The notes beneath the pieces were generated by a model. It did not search any database and was not told where the DNA came from. It worked only from the letters and a program-made list of their open reading frames with translations. A program made the position numbers and the translations under genes. From the NCBI GenBank assembly GCA_023144675.1, contig JAGLFE010000292.1, positions 1 to 6,593 of the forward strand: DNA of 6,593 bases, read 5' to 3'. Below are positions 1 through 6,505 of the stretch, one piece after another. The stretch comes from Thiomargarita sp. Lineage in GTDB: Bacteria > Pseudomonadota > Gammaproteobacteria > Beggiatoales > Beggiatoaceae. Positions within the stretch are counted from its first letter, which is position 1; each line of letters starts with the position of its first letter.

Positions 1-126
1 CAAATTTCTATATTAAAAATTACACATTGCTAAATGTGCCTGAATTTTTACCAGACTGCTTCTTAGCTTTGTTTTGATAATTTCAAGTATTATATAGTAT
101 TGCCTTAAACTTAACTTACTTTTTGG

Positions 127-215
127 GTAGTCCTGCACAAAGTAGTGGTGATTTTGTTAAGTACTTTATACCTTAACGTATTTTTCAGAAAAAATACTAC
201 ATTATTCAGGACTAT
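127..215. repeat. imperfect inverted repeat enclosing smaller hairpins
   Basis: Bases 127-147 and 195-215 can pair, with a perfect 8-bp outer stem (TAGTCCTG 128-135 with CAGGACTA 207-214) and an inner 5-bp block (GTAGT 142-146 with ACTAC 196-200), mismatches lying between. Inside are GTTAAG/CTTAAC (156-161 with 172-177) and GTATTTTT/AAAAATAC (178-185 with 190-197, 4-base loop); the last overlaps the closing stem and would compete with it. The arrangement, about 90 bp with inverted ends and no gene, resembles a miniature inverted-repeat element or a structured RNA. Which one cannot be told from a single copy. Confidence 0.5.
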
Positions 216-233
216 CTAAAGATCATATAGTTA

Positions 234-281
234 AAATTTATCATTTTGTATATTTTAAAAACCAACTCTCTAACTTATTAT
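234..281 (+). repeat. flanking direct repeat, left copy
   Basis: Partner of 6506-6555, about 6.27 kb away and on the other side of the operon. The shared segment begins AAATTTATCATTTTGTATA and ends CTAACTTATTA. Matching at this length and including non-A/T positions is not expected by chance, even in AT-rich DNA. There is no obvious coding content. The sharp ends of similarity fit a discrete repeat unit rather than general low complexity. Confidence 0.85.
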
Positions 282-333
282 AACGCTATGTGTAACTTTT
301 CATAACTAATTTATTTACAAGTATCTATAATTT

Positions 334-352
334 TAGGTAGCTACCTACGTAG
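334..352. repeat. two overlapping perfect palindromes
   Basis: TAGGTAGCTACCTA (334-347) is a perfect 14-bp palindrome, and CTACGTAG (345-352) is a perfect 8-bp palindrome sharing its last three bases. They stand out as a G/C-containing island in DNA that is otherwise nearly all A and T. They lie 336 or more bases beyond the end of the operon. They may bind a dimeric protein or be part of a mobile element; the role is unknown. Confidence 0.5.
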
Positions 353-555
353 TCCATGCCAACTTTTGATATTTATAAATAAAATATAAGCAATAATTTA
401 TAACATACTGATTATAAATGATTTATTTTTAGTAATGATTTAAAAATTTTTACTTATAAATCTTTAAATTAAACTGTATTTTTATATAAAAAATTTATCA
501 AAAAAAATATCTAATGATCATGCTGTTTTACAGATAGTATATAAAAGTTTGCATC

Positions 556-569
556 ACCTACGTATGTAG
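556..569. repeat. second ACCTACGTA motif with near-palindrome
   Basis: ACCTACGTA (556-564) repeats the word found at 343-351. It sits in CTACGTATGTAG (558-569), which is symmetric at 10 of 12 positions. Together with the first copy it marks two related sites 213 bases apart in the same non-coding region. Confidence 0.35.
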
Positions 570-639
570 TTACAATTTTAGTATATCTAAAGATAAAAAA
601 TTGATAAAAAATTTAAATTTAATTAATAACTTAAAAAAA

Positions 640-673
640 TAAGTCGCATACAGTGTTTCAATATTAAGTCGCA
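640..673 (+). repeat. short tandem-like direct repeat TAAGTCGCA
   Basis: TAAGTCGCA occurs at 640-648 and again at 665-673, 25 bases apart, immediately downstream of the last gene. No further copy is seen nearby. It could be a small binding site pair or a duplication; little more can be said. Confidence 0.4.
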
Positions 674-693
674 AGTTAGTTACACATCTAACT
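674..693 (-). terminator. weak stem-loop at the end of the operon
   Basis: AGTTAG (674-679) pairs with CTAACT (688-693) around an 8-base loop, spanning the TAG stop of the amidinotransferase. On the minus strand it is followed by TGCGACTTAATATTG, not a T-run, so it is a poor intrinsic terminator. A T-rich tract on the minus strand does occur about 35-40 bases further on (639-633). Termination may be there, factor-dependent, or further left. Confidence 0.2.
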
Positions 694-1821
694 AAAATAA
701 TCTTCCAATGCAGAACCTTCCCTCACCATATCCAAAGTGAAACAATGAAAGCCACCTCCAAAAAGCCGTCGATGACGATGACGAACAGGAATCGTTGTAA
801 AACCATGTTTTTCCAAAGTTTTAATCAATTCTGGAAAAAGTGAATTGACTATCACTGTTTCTTCATCAATTGATAGCACATTCAAATCAATAAACTTACT
901 GGTTAAAATTAAGTCATCATCTTCATAAGAAGGAAAAATATTATCTTGTGGTTCAGGAGCATAAATTTTATCCCATTTTTGTAACTCTTTAGGTAACTTA
1001 TTGACAATACTAGGATTACGTAATAAAAGAGTACCTGGTCTTAAAGGTAGAACTAAACTATCAATATGATTATCTGCAAATCGATAAAGTCGATGAAACC
1101 GAAATTTGTCCCCCAAATGACGTTCAAACCATTGTAAACCTAGTTCATGATTTTCATTAGCAACATTGATCAGAATATCTTTACCAAAACGAATACATTG
1201 CGCTGCATCAATCATCATCTCAAAGCCAACATCAAATTCAGAGGTTTTTTGAGGATAAACCTGCTGAATACATGGGTTCGTTTCTCCTGAAACATAAGAG
1301 GTATCAAATGATTGATCACTCATAATGGGTCGGGGCATTGAGGTCCAAGCTGAACCATCTTTAAAGTATTCATAAAAGACAGTTTTTAGCAGATCATTTT
1401 CAAAATATCTGGCTCTGACTTGAGGAGCTGTCTCTATGATTTCATTGCCCATAATAATGGCTTGATCACGCACATTTAATGCGGGAAGTCCAGTTGCTTC
1501 CCAATAAGGTGTTTTAAAATCAATAACCTTATTCAAGGTAGTAGGACGATGTACTTTAACACCTAATTTTACTAAGGTATTGGCCAGCTCTTCTACATCT
1601 TCAGCTAATTCTTCAACATATCGCTTTTGCAATTTTTTGGTGGTGGGATTTTTTTCATTATTATTTGTTTTTTCATATGTAGGGTAATAAAAAGAAGAAT
1701 GAGCCACATCATGAAAAAAGAGTTTAAAAGAAAGTTCTAATTCTGGTAACTCGTAATTAATTGGTGAACCAACAATAATCTCTTTTAAAGGAGACCACTC
1801 ATCAAAACTATTTACCATCAT
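688..1821 (-). CDS. amidinotransferase related to L-arginine:glycine amidinotransferase
   Basis: 377 aa cytoplasmic enzyme of the guanidino-group-modifying (pentein) fold, expected to move an amidino group from arginine or a similar donor to an amine through a Cys adduct. Alignment by eye with human AGAT gives an intact catalytic set: Cys360 in GGGFHC (355-360), His252 and Asp254 in NHID (251-254), and Asp205 in IDAAQCIRFGKD (204-215), matching Cys407, His303, Asp305 and Asp254. Asp119 (RDQ, for AGAT Asp170) and Ser308 (TSK, for Ser355) are also kept. Other matching blocks are DEWSPLKEIIVGSP (7-20), the TGLPALNVRD block (110-119), GNEIIETAP (125-133) and LGLQWFERHLG (228-238). Positions controlling the substrate differ: AGAT Asn300, Met302 and Arg322 align with Ala249, Asn251 and Ile272. 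This argues against simple glycine amidination. Two adjacent ATG codons (1821 and 1818) begin the gene; AAAGAG lies about 14 bases upstream, a long spacing. It is the last gene of the operon, 39 bases after the flavoprotein. Relatives include CyrA and StrB-type enzymes of natural-product pathways. Confidence 0.93.
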   Translation of the reverse strand: MMVNSFDEWSPLKEIIVGSPINYELPELELSFKLFFHDVAHSSFYYPTYEKTNNNEKNPTTKKLQKRYVEELAEDVEELANTLVKLGVKVHRPTTLNKVIDFKTPYWEATGLPALNVRDQAIIMGNEIIETAPQVRARYFENDLLKTVFYEYFKDGSAWTSMPRPIMSDQSFDTSYVSGETNPCIQQVYPQKTSEFDVGFEMMIDAAQCIRFGKDILINVANENHELGLQWFERHLGDKFRFHRLYRFADNHIDSLVLPLRPGTLLLRNPSIVNKLPKELQKWDKIYAPEPQDNIFPSYEDDDLILTSKFIDLNVLSIDEETVIVNSLFPELIKTLEKHGFTTIPVRHRHRRLFGGGFHCFTLDMVREGSALEDYFS

Positions 1822-1860
1822 AATTAATATTAATTCTCTTTAGTTAGTTTGTGTTTAAAA
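1822..1860 (-). promoter_or_regulatory. 39-base intergenic spacer with palindrome before the amidinotransferase
   Basis: This is the longest gap in the operon. AATTAATATTAATT (1822-1835) is a perfect 14-bp A/T palindrome directly abutting the first ATG, preceded on the minus strand by AAAGAG, the only ribosome-site candidate. The palindrome separates that site from the start by about 14 bases; if it folded, the spacing would shorten. A/T-only palindromes arise readily in such DNA, so a role is uncertain. Confidence 0.3.
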
Positions 1861-3483
1861 TTAATCTGGCCAAGTATTGCGAAAATCATATCTACCAGGG
1901 GATAAAATATCGTTGGGATCTAAGGTTTTTTTCAGTTGCTGAAGCAATTTTCCGTAGTCATCTTGAGGTTGAGGTAGTTTGGTCATGGCATCTATTCCCA
2001 ATCGATAAGGGATATAACCTGCTGCATTCAATTGTTCAAGTAGCTTATTATGACAGTTTAATGCCTGCTGATCATCTCCTGGAATTTCTCTATCGTAAAC
2101 AATGCCAACGGTGATCATAATACTTCTATCCGTCGCACAGTTTAAACCGATATTTGGCTCAAATTTATGAGCTATCACAACTTCCTCAATAATTTTTAAG
2201 GCGTGCATTACATGTTTGCCATCAAACGGCACTAAGGGTGAACACCATATTAATCCACACTGGTCTCTATTTGGATTAATATCTGTTGGAACGGGAAATC
2301 GTTTTCTCCAATAAGTTAATCCAGCGGCTTCCGTAATTGGAATTCCACGCTGAGGATTTTTATCAAAGAAAAATTGGGCAAAAGTACGAGCATCAAAACC
2401 AAAAAACTTTTTTATAAAAGGTTGGAGGATTTTCATTTGCACTAATCGTGCTTTTTTAGCATCAAAAAATTCAATACGATCTACTTGTTTGTGTAACGCT
2501 TTTTTTATGAGCTTACGCACCACTCGTCCCTGTTCTTTACTATTAGAATATAAGGCACCACTTCCAGACCAAGCACTGTTTCCAAGAAAGTTCTTGCGCA
2601 AATTTTTTCTGACTTGTTCAGGAAGTGGCGTTTTCTCACCTGATTCTGCCCAAGGATATTGTTGAGTCAGTGGTAATGCTCTAAAATCATTCGCTATTAC
2701 AAAAGCGGTTTCAATCAATCTATTTAATTTGAGGTCTCGCACGGTGTTCACGACTTCTTCAAGAGCAGTTTCTTTCTTGATAGCATAATAAAATGATTGA
2801 AAATACTTAGGATAGGGCGTTAGCCAAAGAGTCATTTGAGTGACAATGCCTAAATTAGATTGACTAAATAAACCATCCAAATAGGGACCAACTCCCCAAT
2901 GACCGACTCGGTTTGCTTTAGCATCAGCAAATCGTCCAAAGCCCGTATGAATACAATCACCAATAGGTAACACCACTTCCATACCACAAACATATTGGAA
3001 ACGATCTCCATAAGGTCCTTCACCTAAACCTCTTTCTAGTATATTGCCAACTAGGCTAGAATCTGGTGGTGCACCTGTCGCACTCATGAACAAATTTGAG
3101 TTTTGAGTTTTTAAAAAATCAAACAGTTGTTGCTGTGTTACACCCGGTTCTAAGGTAGCAAAAGCTAATTTTTCATCGTAATCCACAATCTGATTCATAC
3201 GACTTAAATCCATAACCACACAACCATCTTGTACTGGAACAGATGAACCATAGCCCCAGTTTTTACCTCGACTTATGGGGTAAATAGGTACCTTATATTG
3301 GTTAGCAATTCGTACACAATCCTGCACTTCAGTACGATTAGCTGGACGGATGATAGCTGGTATTTGTTGACTGGTAGCAAACGTCGCTTGTTGAAAGGTT
3401 TTTAGCACATTTGCATCGCTAATAACGTACTCTATTCTAAGAATGTTTTGCCAAGCTGAAAGAGCACTTTTTAAGTCTTTCAT
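1861..3483 (-). CDS. FAD-dependent oxidase/dehydrogenase, vanillyl-alcohol oxidase / 4-cresol dehydrogenase family
   Basis: 540 aa flavoprotein, slightly longer than the usual 520-560 aa range midpoint and complete. The PCMH-type FAD-binding domain covers about residues 42-225: IIRPANRTEVQDCVRIANQ (44-62), SRGKNWGYGSS (71-81), LEPGVT (111-116), LVGNILERG...GPYGD (144-160), CGMEVVLP (166-173) and GPYLDGLFSQSNLGIVT (199-215). A cap/substrate domain follows and ends with LDPNDILSPGRYDF (521-534). Compared by eye with vanillyl-alcohol oxidase, the phenolate-binding Tyr108, Tyr503 and Arg504 correspond to Tyr78, Tyr493 and Arg494, so a para-substituted phenol or similar substrate is plausible. The FAD-linking His422 position falls in RSIMIT (453-458) with no His. 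The 4-cresol dehydrogenase Tyr384 aligns with Thr390, beside Tyr391. The proton-accepting Asp170 aligns with Ala138. No export signal and no neighbouring cytochrome partner, so oxygen or a diffusible acceptor is possible. The ATG lies 5 bases past the MoaF stop, with GAGAAA inside the end of that gene as a plausible ribosome site. Confidence 0.92.
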   Translation of the reverse strand: MKDLKSALSAWQNILRIEYVISDANVLKTFQQATFATSQQIPAIIRPANRTEVQDCVRIANQYKVPIYPISRGKNWGYGSSVPVQDGCVVMDLSRMNQIVDYDEKLAFATLEPGVTQQQLFDFLKTQNSNLFMSATGAPPDSSLVGNILERGLGEGPYGDRFQYVCGMEVVLPIGDCIHTGFGRFADAKANRVGHWGVGPYLDGLFSQSNLGIVTQMTLWLTPYPKYFQSFYYAIKKETALEEVVNTVRDLKLNRLIETAFVIANDFRALPLTQQYPWAESGEKTPLPEQVRKNLRKNFLGNSAWSGSGALYSNSKEQGRVVRKLIKKALHKQVDRIEFFDAKKARLVQMKILQPFIKKFFGFDARTFAQFFFDKNPQRGIPITEAAGLTYWRKRFPVPTDINPNRDQCGLIWCSPLVPFDGKHVMHALKIIEEVVIAHKFEPNIGLNCATDRSIMITVGIVYDREIPGDDQQALNCHNKLLEQLNAAGYIPYRLGIDAMTKLPQPQDDYGKLLQQLKKTLDPNDILSPGRYDFRNTWPD

Positions 3484-3488
3484 TTTTC

Positions 3489-4304
3489 TTATTTCTCATT
3501 CCAAAATTCAACCTTAGCACCCACAGTATAGTTAGTCACTTTGTCAGGATTAACTATATCACCATAAAAGACTTTTCCAGTTGTCTGCATTTGGACTAAG
3601 TCTATCATCACAACCCCCACCCACGGAACAACCCGTTCACGCCAACAAAATAGATAAAGATTGTCGGCGATTTTAAGATAATCCACCGGATCAGTATCAG
3701 CCAAATCTTTATCCGGCCCTGCCAGAGATTGCCAACAAAACAATCGCTCATTGAGGTAGATATGTTCAAAAGCATGTTGACTGCTATATGTATGTTTCAT
3801 CCTTTTCCCAACTAACTCTATGGTTCGGCAGTGAACCTTTTCCGTTCTTTTGCGATTAATACCTGCATGAACAATGTTTGTTTTTACTGCACTTAAATCA
3901 TTAGTTCTCTTAATTCGCTCAAAAAGGTCTGGTCTCGCATCTTTTGCATTTGGCAATTGCGACCAAAGCAAGGTTGCTTCTTGGGTAACTAAATCTAAAA
4001 CAATAGACAAAGATTGTTTAGGGTCAGCGTTGTGTACCCAGTCAATAAAGAAAATATTAGGGCGTATTTCTATTGCTTCATAATGTTCCAGTTTCAATGG
4101 CTCACCGTTTGAACTCCACTCAAGCTGGTTTTCATTTTTGAAATGGATGAAAATTTTCTTGTCATCTTCTTCCAAATAGAGTTCAAATCGTTGTTCAGCC
4201 ATCTTGTTTGTTAACGGCAATCGATGCTCATCAAATCCTTCTTCGAGAGATTCAAGAGCTACCATCAAACTTAACCAATCTGTACTATTTTTTGTTATAT
4301 TCAT
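3489..4304 (-). CDS. MoaF-family protein (MoaF N- and C-terminal domains)
   Basis: 271 aa, close to the usual MoaF length. The N-terminal domain spans about residues 35-117 (beta-rich, with the conserved-looking stretch FFIDWVHNADPKQSLSIVLD), followed by a charged linker and the C-terminal domain at about 159-270. Recognisable C-domain blocks are GKRMKHTYSSQHAFEHIYL (166-184), the LAGPDKDLADTDP block (194-206), the LYLFCWRE block (216-223) and the VVMIDL...TTGKVF block (231-246). There is no signal peptide or membrane segment, so it is probably cytoplasmic. The family is named after moaF of the Klebsiella monoamine/arylsulfatase region. Database titles mentioning molybdenum cofactor biosynthesis come from a shared gene name and no cofactor gene is nearby. 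The fold is thought to be a calycin-like barrel that could bind a small ligand; a precise reaction is not established. The start overlaps the upstream stop as ATGA, with only a short GGA before it, which fits translational coupling to the ATPase. Cys160, Cys190 and Cys220 are present but form no known motif. Confidence 0.88.
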   Translation of the reverse strand: MNITKNSTDWLSLMVALESLEEGFDEHRLPLTNKMAEQRFELYLEEDDKKIFIHFKNENQLEWSSNGEPLKLEHYEAIEIRPNIFFIDWVHNADPKQSLSIVLDLVTQEATLLWSQLPNAKDARPDLFERIKRTNDLSAVKTNIVHAGINRKRTEKVHCRTIELVGKRMKHTYSSQHAFEHIYLNERLFCWQSLAGPDKDLADTDPVDYLKIADNLYLFCWRERVVPWVGVVMIDLVQMQTTGKVFYGDIVNPDKVTNYTVGAKVEFWNEK

Positions 4305-6340
4305 TTTTCCGATTTGCCATGTTTTAATAACGACTTTTTATTCAGTTTAGAATATTTTTGTAATGGCAACATAGCATTTGTTATCCCGCTAATCAAGCCT
4401 AAATTATATATCGCAATACCAGAAACTACTCCAAAATGGAACATATACACACCACCAATGCAAAATATCCCCGGGATCACTGATATCCTGAAATTATTAT
4501 TCATATTGTTTTCAAAATCGCTGGAAATATTAAATAGTTGTTCAAGCTGACTAAGCGTACCATCCATTAAGATGATTTGAGCAGTATCAGTAGCAACTGT
4601 GGTTGCACCTTTTATGGAGATAGAAACATTAGCTTTTTTCAAGGCAATTGAATCATTAATACCATCACCAACAAAACACACATTGTGGCCTTCTTGTTGA
4701 AGTTTTTCAATCAAATCCGCTTTGTTTTCAGGTAATGTTTCAGCAAAATAGTGTTCGATACCTAATTCCATAGCTAACCGTTTGGTCGGTTTTTCATGAT
4801 CCCCAGAAATTATATATAGAGACATGTTGCGTTTACGTAGGTCACTAAGAATACCTTTAATCTCAGGACGTATAGTTGGATGCAATTCAATCATTCCACC
4901 TAATTGCCCATTAATTGCAACACAAATTAGTGAATAACCTTCTTGAAAACCCTGCTCTTGTAAGTTTATCATCTCATCGGGAATAATAATCTCCTCCATT
5001 TCCATAAAGCGGATACTACCCACTCTAATCAAAACTTCTTCTACTTTGACTTTAATTCCATATCCTATTTCATAAGCAGCTTCACTAATTGGCGGTAAAT
5101 CTATTTCTCGTTGCTGCGCAGCATCCAATATAGCCATAGCAATAGGATGAATTTGCCGATATTCTGCTGAAGCTGCGTACATCAACAACTTATTTTCATC
5201 TATCTCAATGTCAGTGTTTATATATATATTACCAATATGAGGTTGGTCTAAAGTTAGCGTACCAGTTTTATCAAAAACAACGGTATCAATTTGACCCAAT
5301 AATTCTAATGCACGACCATCTTTAACCAAGATACCTTTTTCAGATAAAATCTTCAAGTAATTTAACACACTGATTGGTGAGATAAGCCGCATATTGTAAC
5401 CCAAACTAGATAAAAGAATGGTCAATGCAGAAGTCGCACCAAAAAAAGGCAGAGTTATAGCACTTATAGCTAATGTCGGTGGGGTGTAAGAGTTGGCAAT
5501 TTCCATCCCTCGTGCTTGTACAGAAGAGGTAAAATCTGCGGTATTATTTAAGATATTGCCAATCCGAGCAGCTATGGTGTTTTGACCAGTTTGTTCCACT
5601 TGAATAAAAATTCGACCGGACAATAAGATAGTGGATGATAATACTTTGTCTTCAGTGGTTTTTTCTATGGGCTGAGATTCACCAGTTAGCGCGTGTTGAT
5701 CGACTGTAGCAACACCATCAACAATAACACCATCTACTGGAATAGTTTCGCCGGCATTTACCACCACAATATCATCTACTTTCAATGCTTCAAAAGCAAT
5801 TTGGAATTCAACACCATCTACTTGTACCCATACTGTACTGACTTGTTCACCAAAAATGTTAACTAGCTTTTCACGTGAAGCATTTTCGGTTTTGATGAGC
5901 AATTTTTCACTAAGGCTAAGGAGCCATCCCGTTATAGCTGCAATAAATAAATAGCCTGAAGCTAACATTCCAGTTATGAGGATAACATCAATAATACTTA
6001 CTTCTATTCGTCGTGTTTTGAAAAAAGCGCGAAAACCATCTTCAAAAAAAGGGAATGCACTATAAATAATAGCAAATACACTCAGAGGTGCTAAAGCTGG
6101 GTAAAATAAAGTGGTTATGGCAGTCAATCCCAAAGTAGCAGAAGAAACTTTAAAATAATGATTAACCTGTTTTTCCTTTTCACTAATTCCGTTTTCACTA
6201 GTTATTAGAGAGGTTGAATCTTCGCTTAAACAACTATTCTGAATCACAAGTGTTTCTCGTGATTTTTTTTTAGCTGTAGCATGTATTTTTTTTCCAATAT
6301 ACACAATAGTAGTAGCAATTATAATTTCGGTTAAAAACAT
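4301..6340 (-). CDS. P1B-like P-type cation-transporting ATPase lacking the CPC motif
   Basis: Inner-membrane ion pump of the P-type ATPase superfamily, 679 aa, apparently complete. Cytoplasmic motifs are intact: TGES at 219-222 (actuator domain), DKTGT at 357-361 with phosphorylated Asp357, the P1B-type HP dipeptide at 398-399, GYG at 426-428 in the ATP-binding domain, SGD at 511-513 and GDGIND at 558-563. Hydrophobic segments lie at about 4-16, 66-95 (two), 114-145 (two), 284-313 (two) and 617-657 (two). There is no N-terminal HMA or Cys/His-rich metal-binding domain; a hydrophobic stretch and basic linker replace it. The membrane Cys-Pro-Cys expected before Ser321-Pro322 is replaced by Leu-Gly-Tyr (313-315), so the substrate cannot be assigned by the usual rules. 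The ATG at 6340 is the only sensible start; its AGAG is about 12 bases upstream and weak. First gene of the operon; its TGA overlaps the next ATG by 4 bases. Family certain, transported substrate unknown. Confidence 0.93.
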   Translation of the reverse strand: MFLTEIIIATTIVYIGKKIHATAKKKSRETLVIQNSCLSEDSTSLITSENGISEKEKQVNHYFKVSSATLGLTAITTLFYPALAPLSVFAIIYSAFPFFEDGFRAFFKTRRIEVSIIDVILITGMLASGYLFIAAITGWLLSLSEKLLIKTENASREKLVNIFGEQVSTVWVQVDGVEFQIAFEALKVDDIVVVNAGETIPVDGVIVDGVATVDQHALTGESQPIEKTTEDKVLSSTILLSGRIFIQVEQTGQNTIAARIGNILNNTADFTSSVQARGMEIANSYTPPTLAISAITLPFFGATSALTILLSSLGYNMRLISPISVLNYLKILSEKGILVKDGRALELLGQIDTVVFDKTGTLTLDQPHIGNIYINTDIEIDENKLLMYAASAEYRQIHPIAMAILDAAQQREIDLPPISEAAYEIGYGIKVKVEEVLIRVGSIRFMEMEEIIIPDEMINLQEQGFQEGYSLICVAINGQLGGMIELHPTIRPEIKGILSDLRKRNMSLYIISGDHEKPTKRLAMELGIEHYFAETLPENKADLIEKLQQEGHNVCFVGDGINDSIALKKANVSISIKGATTVATDTAQIILMDGTLSQLEQLFNISSDFENNMNNNFRISVIPGIFCIGGVYMFHFGVVSGIAIYNLGLISGITNAMLPLQKYSKLNKKSLLKHGKSEK

Positions 6341-6378
6341 TCTGTCGTATAGCTCTATTAAGAATTCCTTATCCTGTT

Positions 6379-6411
6379 AGTATAAAATTGAACAACTATT
6401 TTCGCTAAAAT
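6379..6411 (-). promoter_or_regulatory. possible sigma-70-type promoter for the four-gene operon
   Basis: On the minus strand a TATACT sequence (6384-6379, 5 of 6 to TATAAT) stands about 38 bases before the ATPase start, within very AT-rich DNA. It would give a leader of roughly 30 bases. No convincing -35 box is present at 16-18 bases upstream (best candidates are poor), so either an activator, an extended AT-rich upstream element or a different site is used. This is the only upstream non-coding region before the operon inside the window. Assignment from sequence appearance only. Confidence 0.3.
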
Positions 6412-6453
6412 TTAATATAAGTGATTGATTAATAAAAAATTAGCAGGAGTAGC

Positions 6454-6470
6454 TGTTAGAATCACTAACA
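6454..6470. promoter_or_regulatory. small inverted repeat upstream of the operon
   Basis: TGTTAG (6454-6459) and CTAACA (6465-6470) form a perfect 6-bp inverted repeat with a 5-base loop, about 115-130 bases upstream of the ATPase start and about 70 bases upstream of the candidate -10 box. It could be an operator for an unlinked regulator or a chance hairpin. No T-run follows on the plus strand, so a terminator is unlikely. Confidence 0.25.
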
Positions 6471-6505
6471 AAATCTATTTAATAATTATTATTTTTAGTT
6501 TCTAC

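Larger units (their letters stand above)
1..687. other. gene-free AT-rich left flank
   Basis: No open frame of credible length, codon pattern or ribosome site is visible on either strand. The longest ATG-started frames I find are around ten codons. Contents that can be named are a 6-bp hairpin at 23-38 (CACATT/AATGTG, 4-base loop), the inverted repeat at 127-215, the direct repeat at 234-281, the palindromes at 334-352 and 556-569, and the repeat and stem-loop at 640-693. Between these is low-complexity A/T sequence, especially 361-540 and 575-640. No tRNA or CRISPR pattern is present. Confidence 0.7.

Noticed and set aside
23..38. CACATT/AATGTG hairpin as terminator of a gene to the left
   Set aside because: No gene end is visible, the stem is short and the following T-run is 5 bases away after CCTGAA; left as a minor note only.
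234..281. The 48-50 bp direct repeat as a CRISPR repeat
   Set aside because: Only two copies about 6.3 kb apart, with four genes between them, no regular spacers and no cas genes.
629..644. ACTTA/TAAGT stem with a 6-base A/T loop as a terminator
   Set aside because: The stem is only 5 weak base pairs and the T-run is in the loop rather than after the stem, so it does not fit an intrinsic terminator.
1851..2114. Plus-strand open frame of 87 codons
   Set aside because: It lies antisense to the C-terminal part of the well-supported flavoprotein gene, resembles no family I know and has no good ribosome site.
3874..4083. Plus-strand open frame of 69 codons
   Set aside because: It is entirely antisense to the MoaF gene, whose protein family is recognisable; the frame looks like a coding shadow.
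3489..4304. MoaF protein as a molybdenum cofactor biosynthesis enzyme
   Set aside because: The name is shared by historical accident; no cofactor pathway gene is near and the protein has none of the features of MoaA-MoaE.
4314..4550. Plus-strand open frame of 78 codons with hydrophobic stretches
   Set aside because: It is antisense to the last membrane helices of the ATPase; the hydrophobicity is a by-product of the complementary strand.
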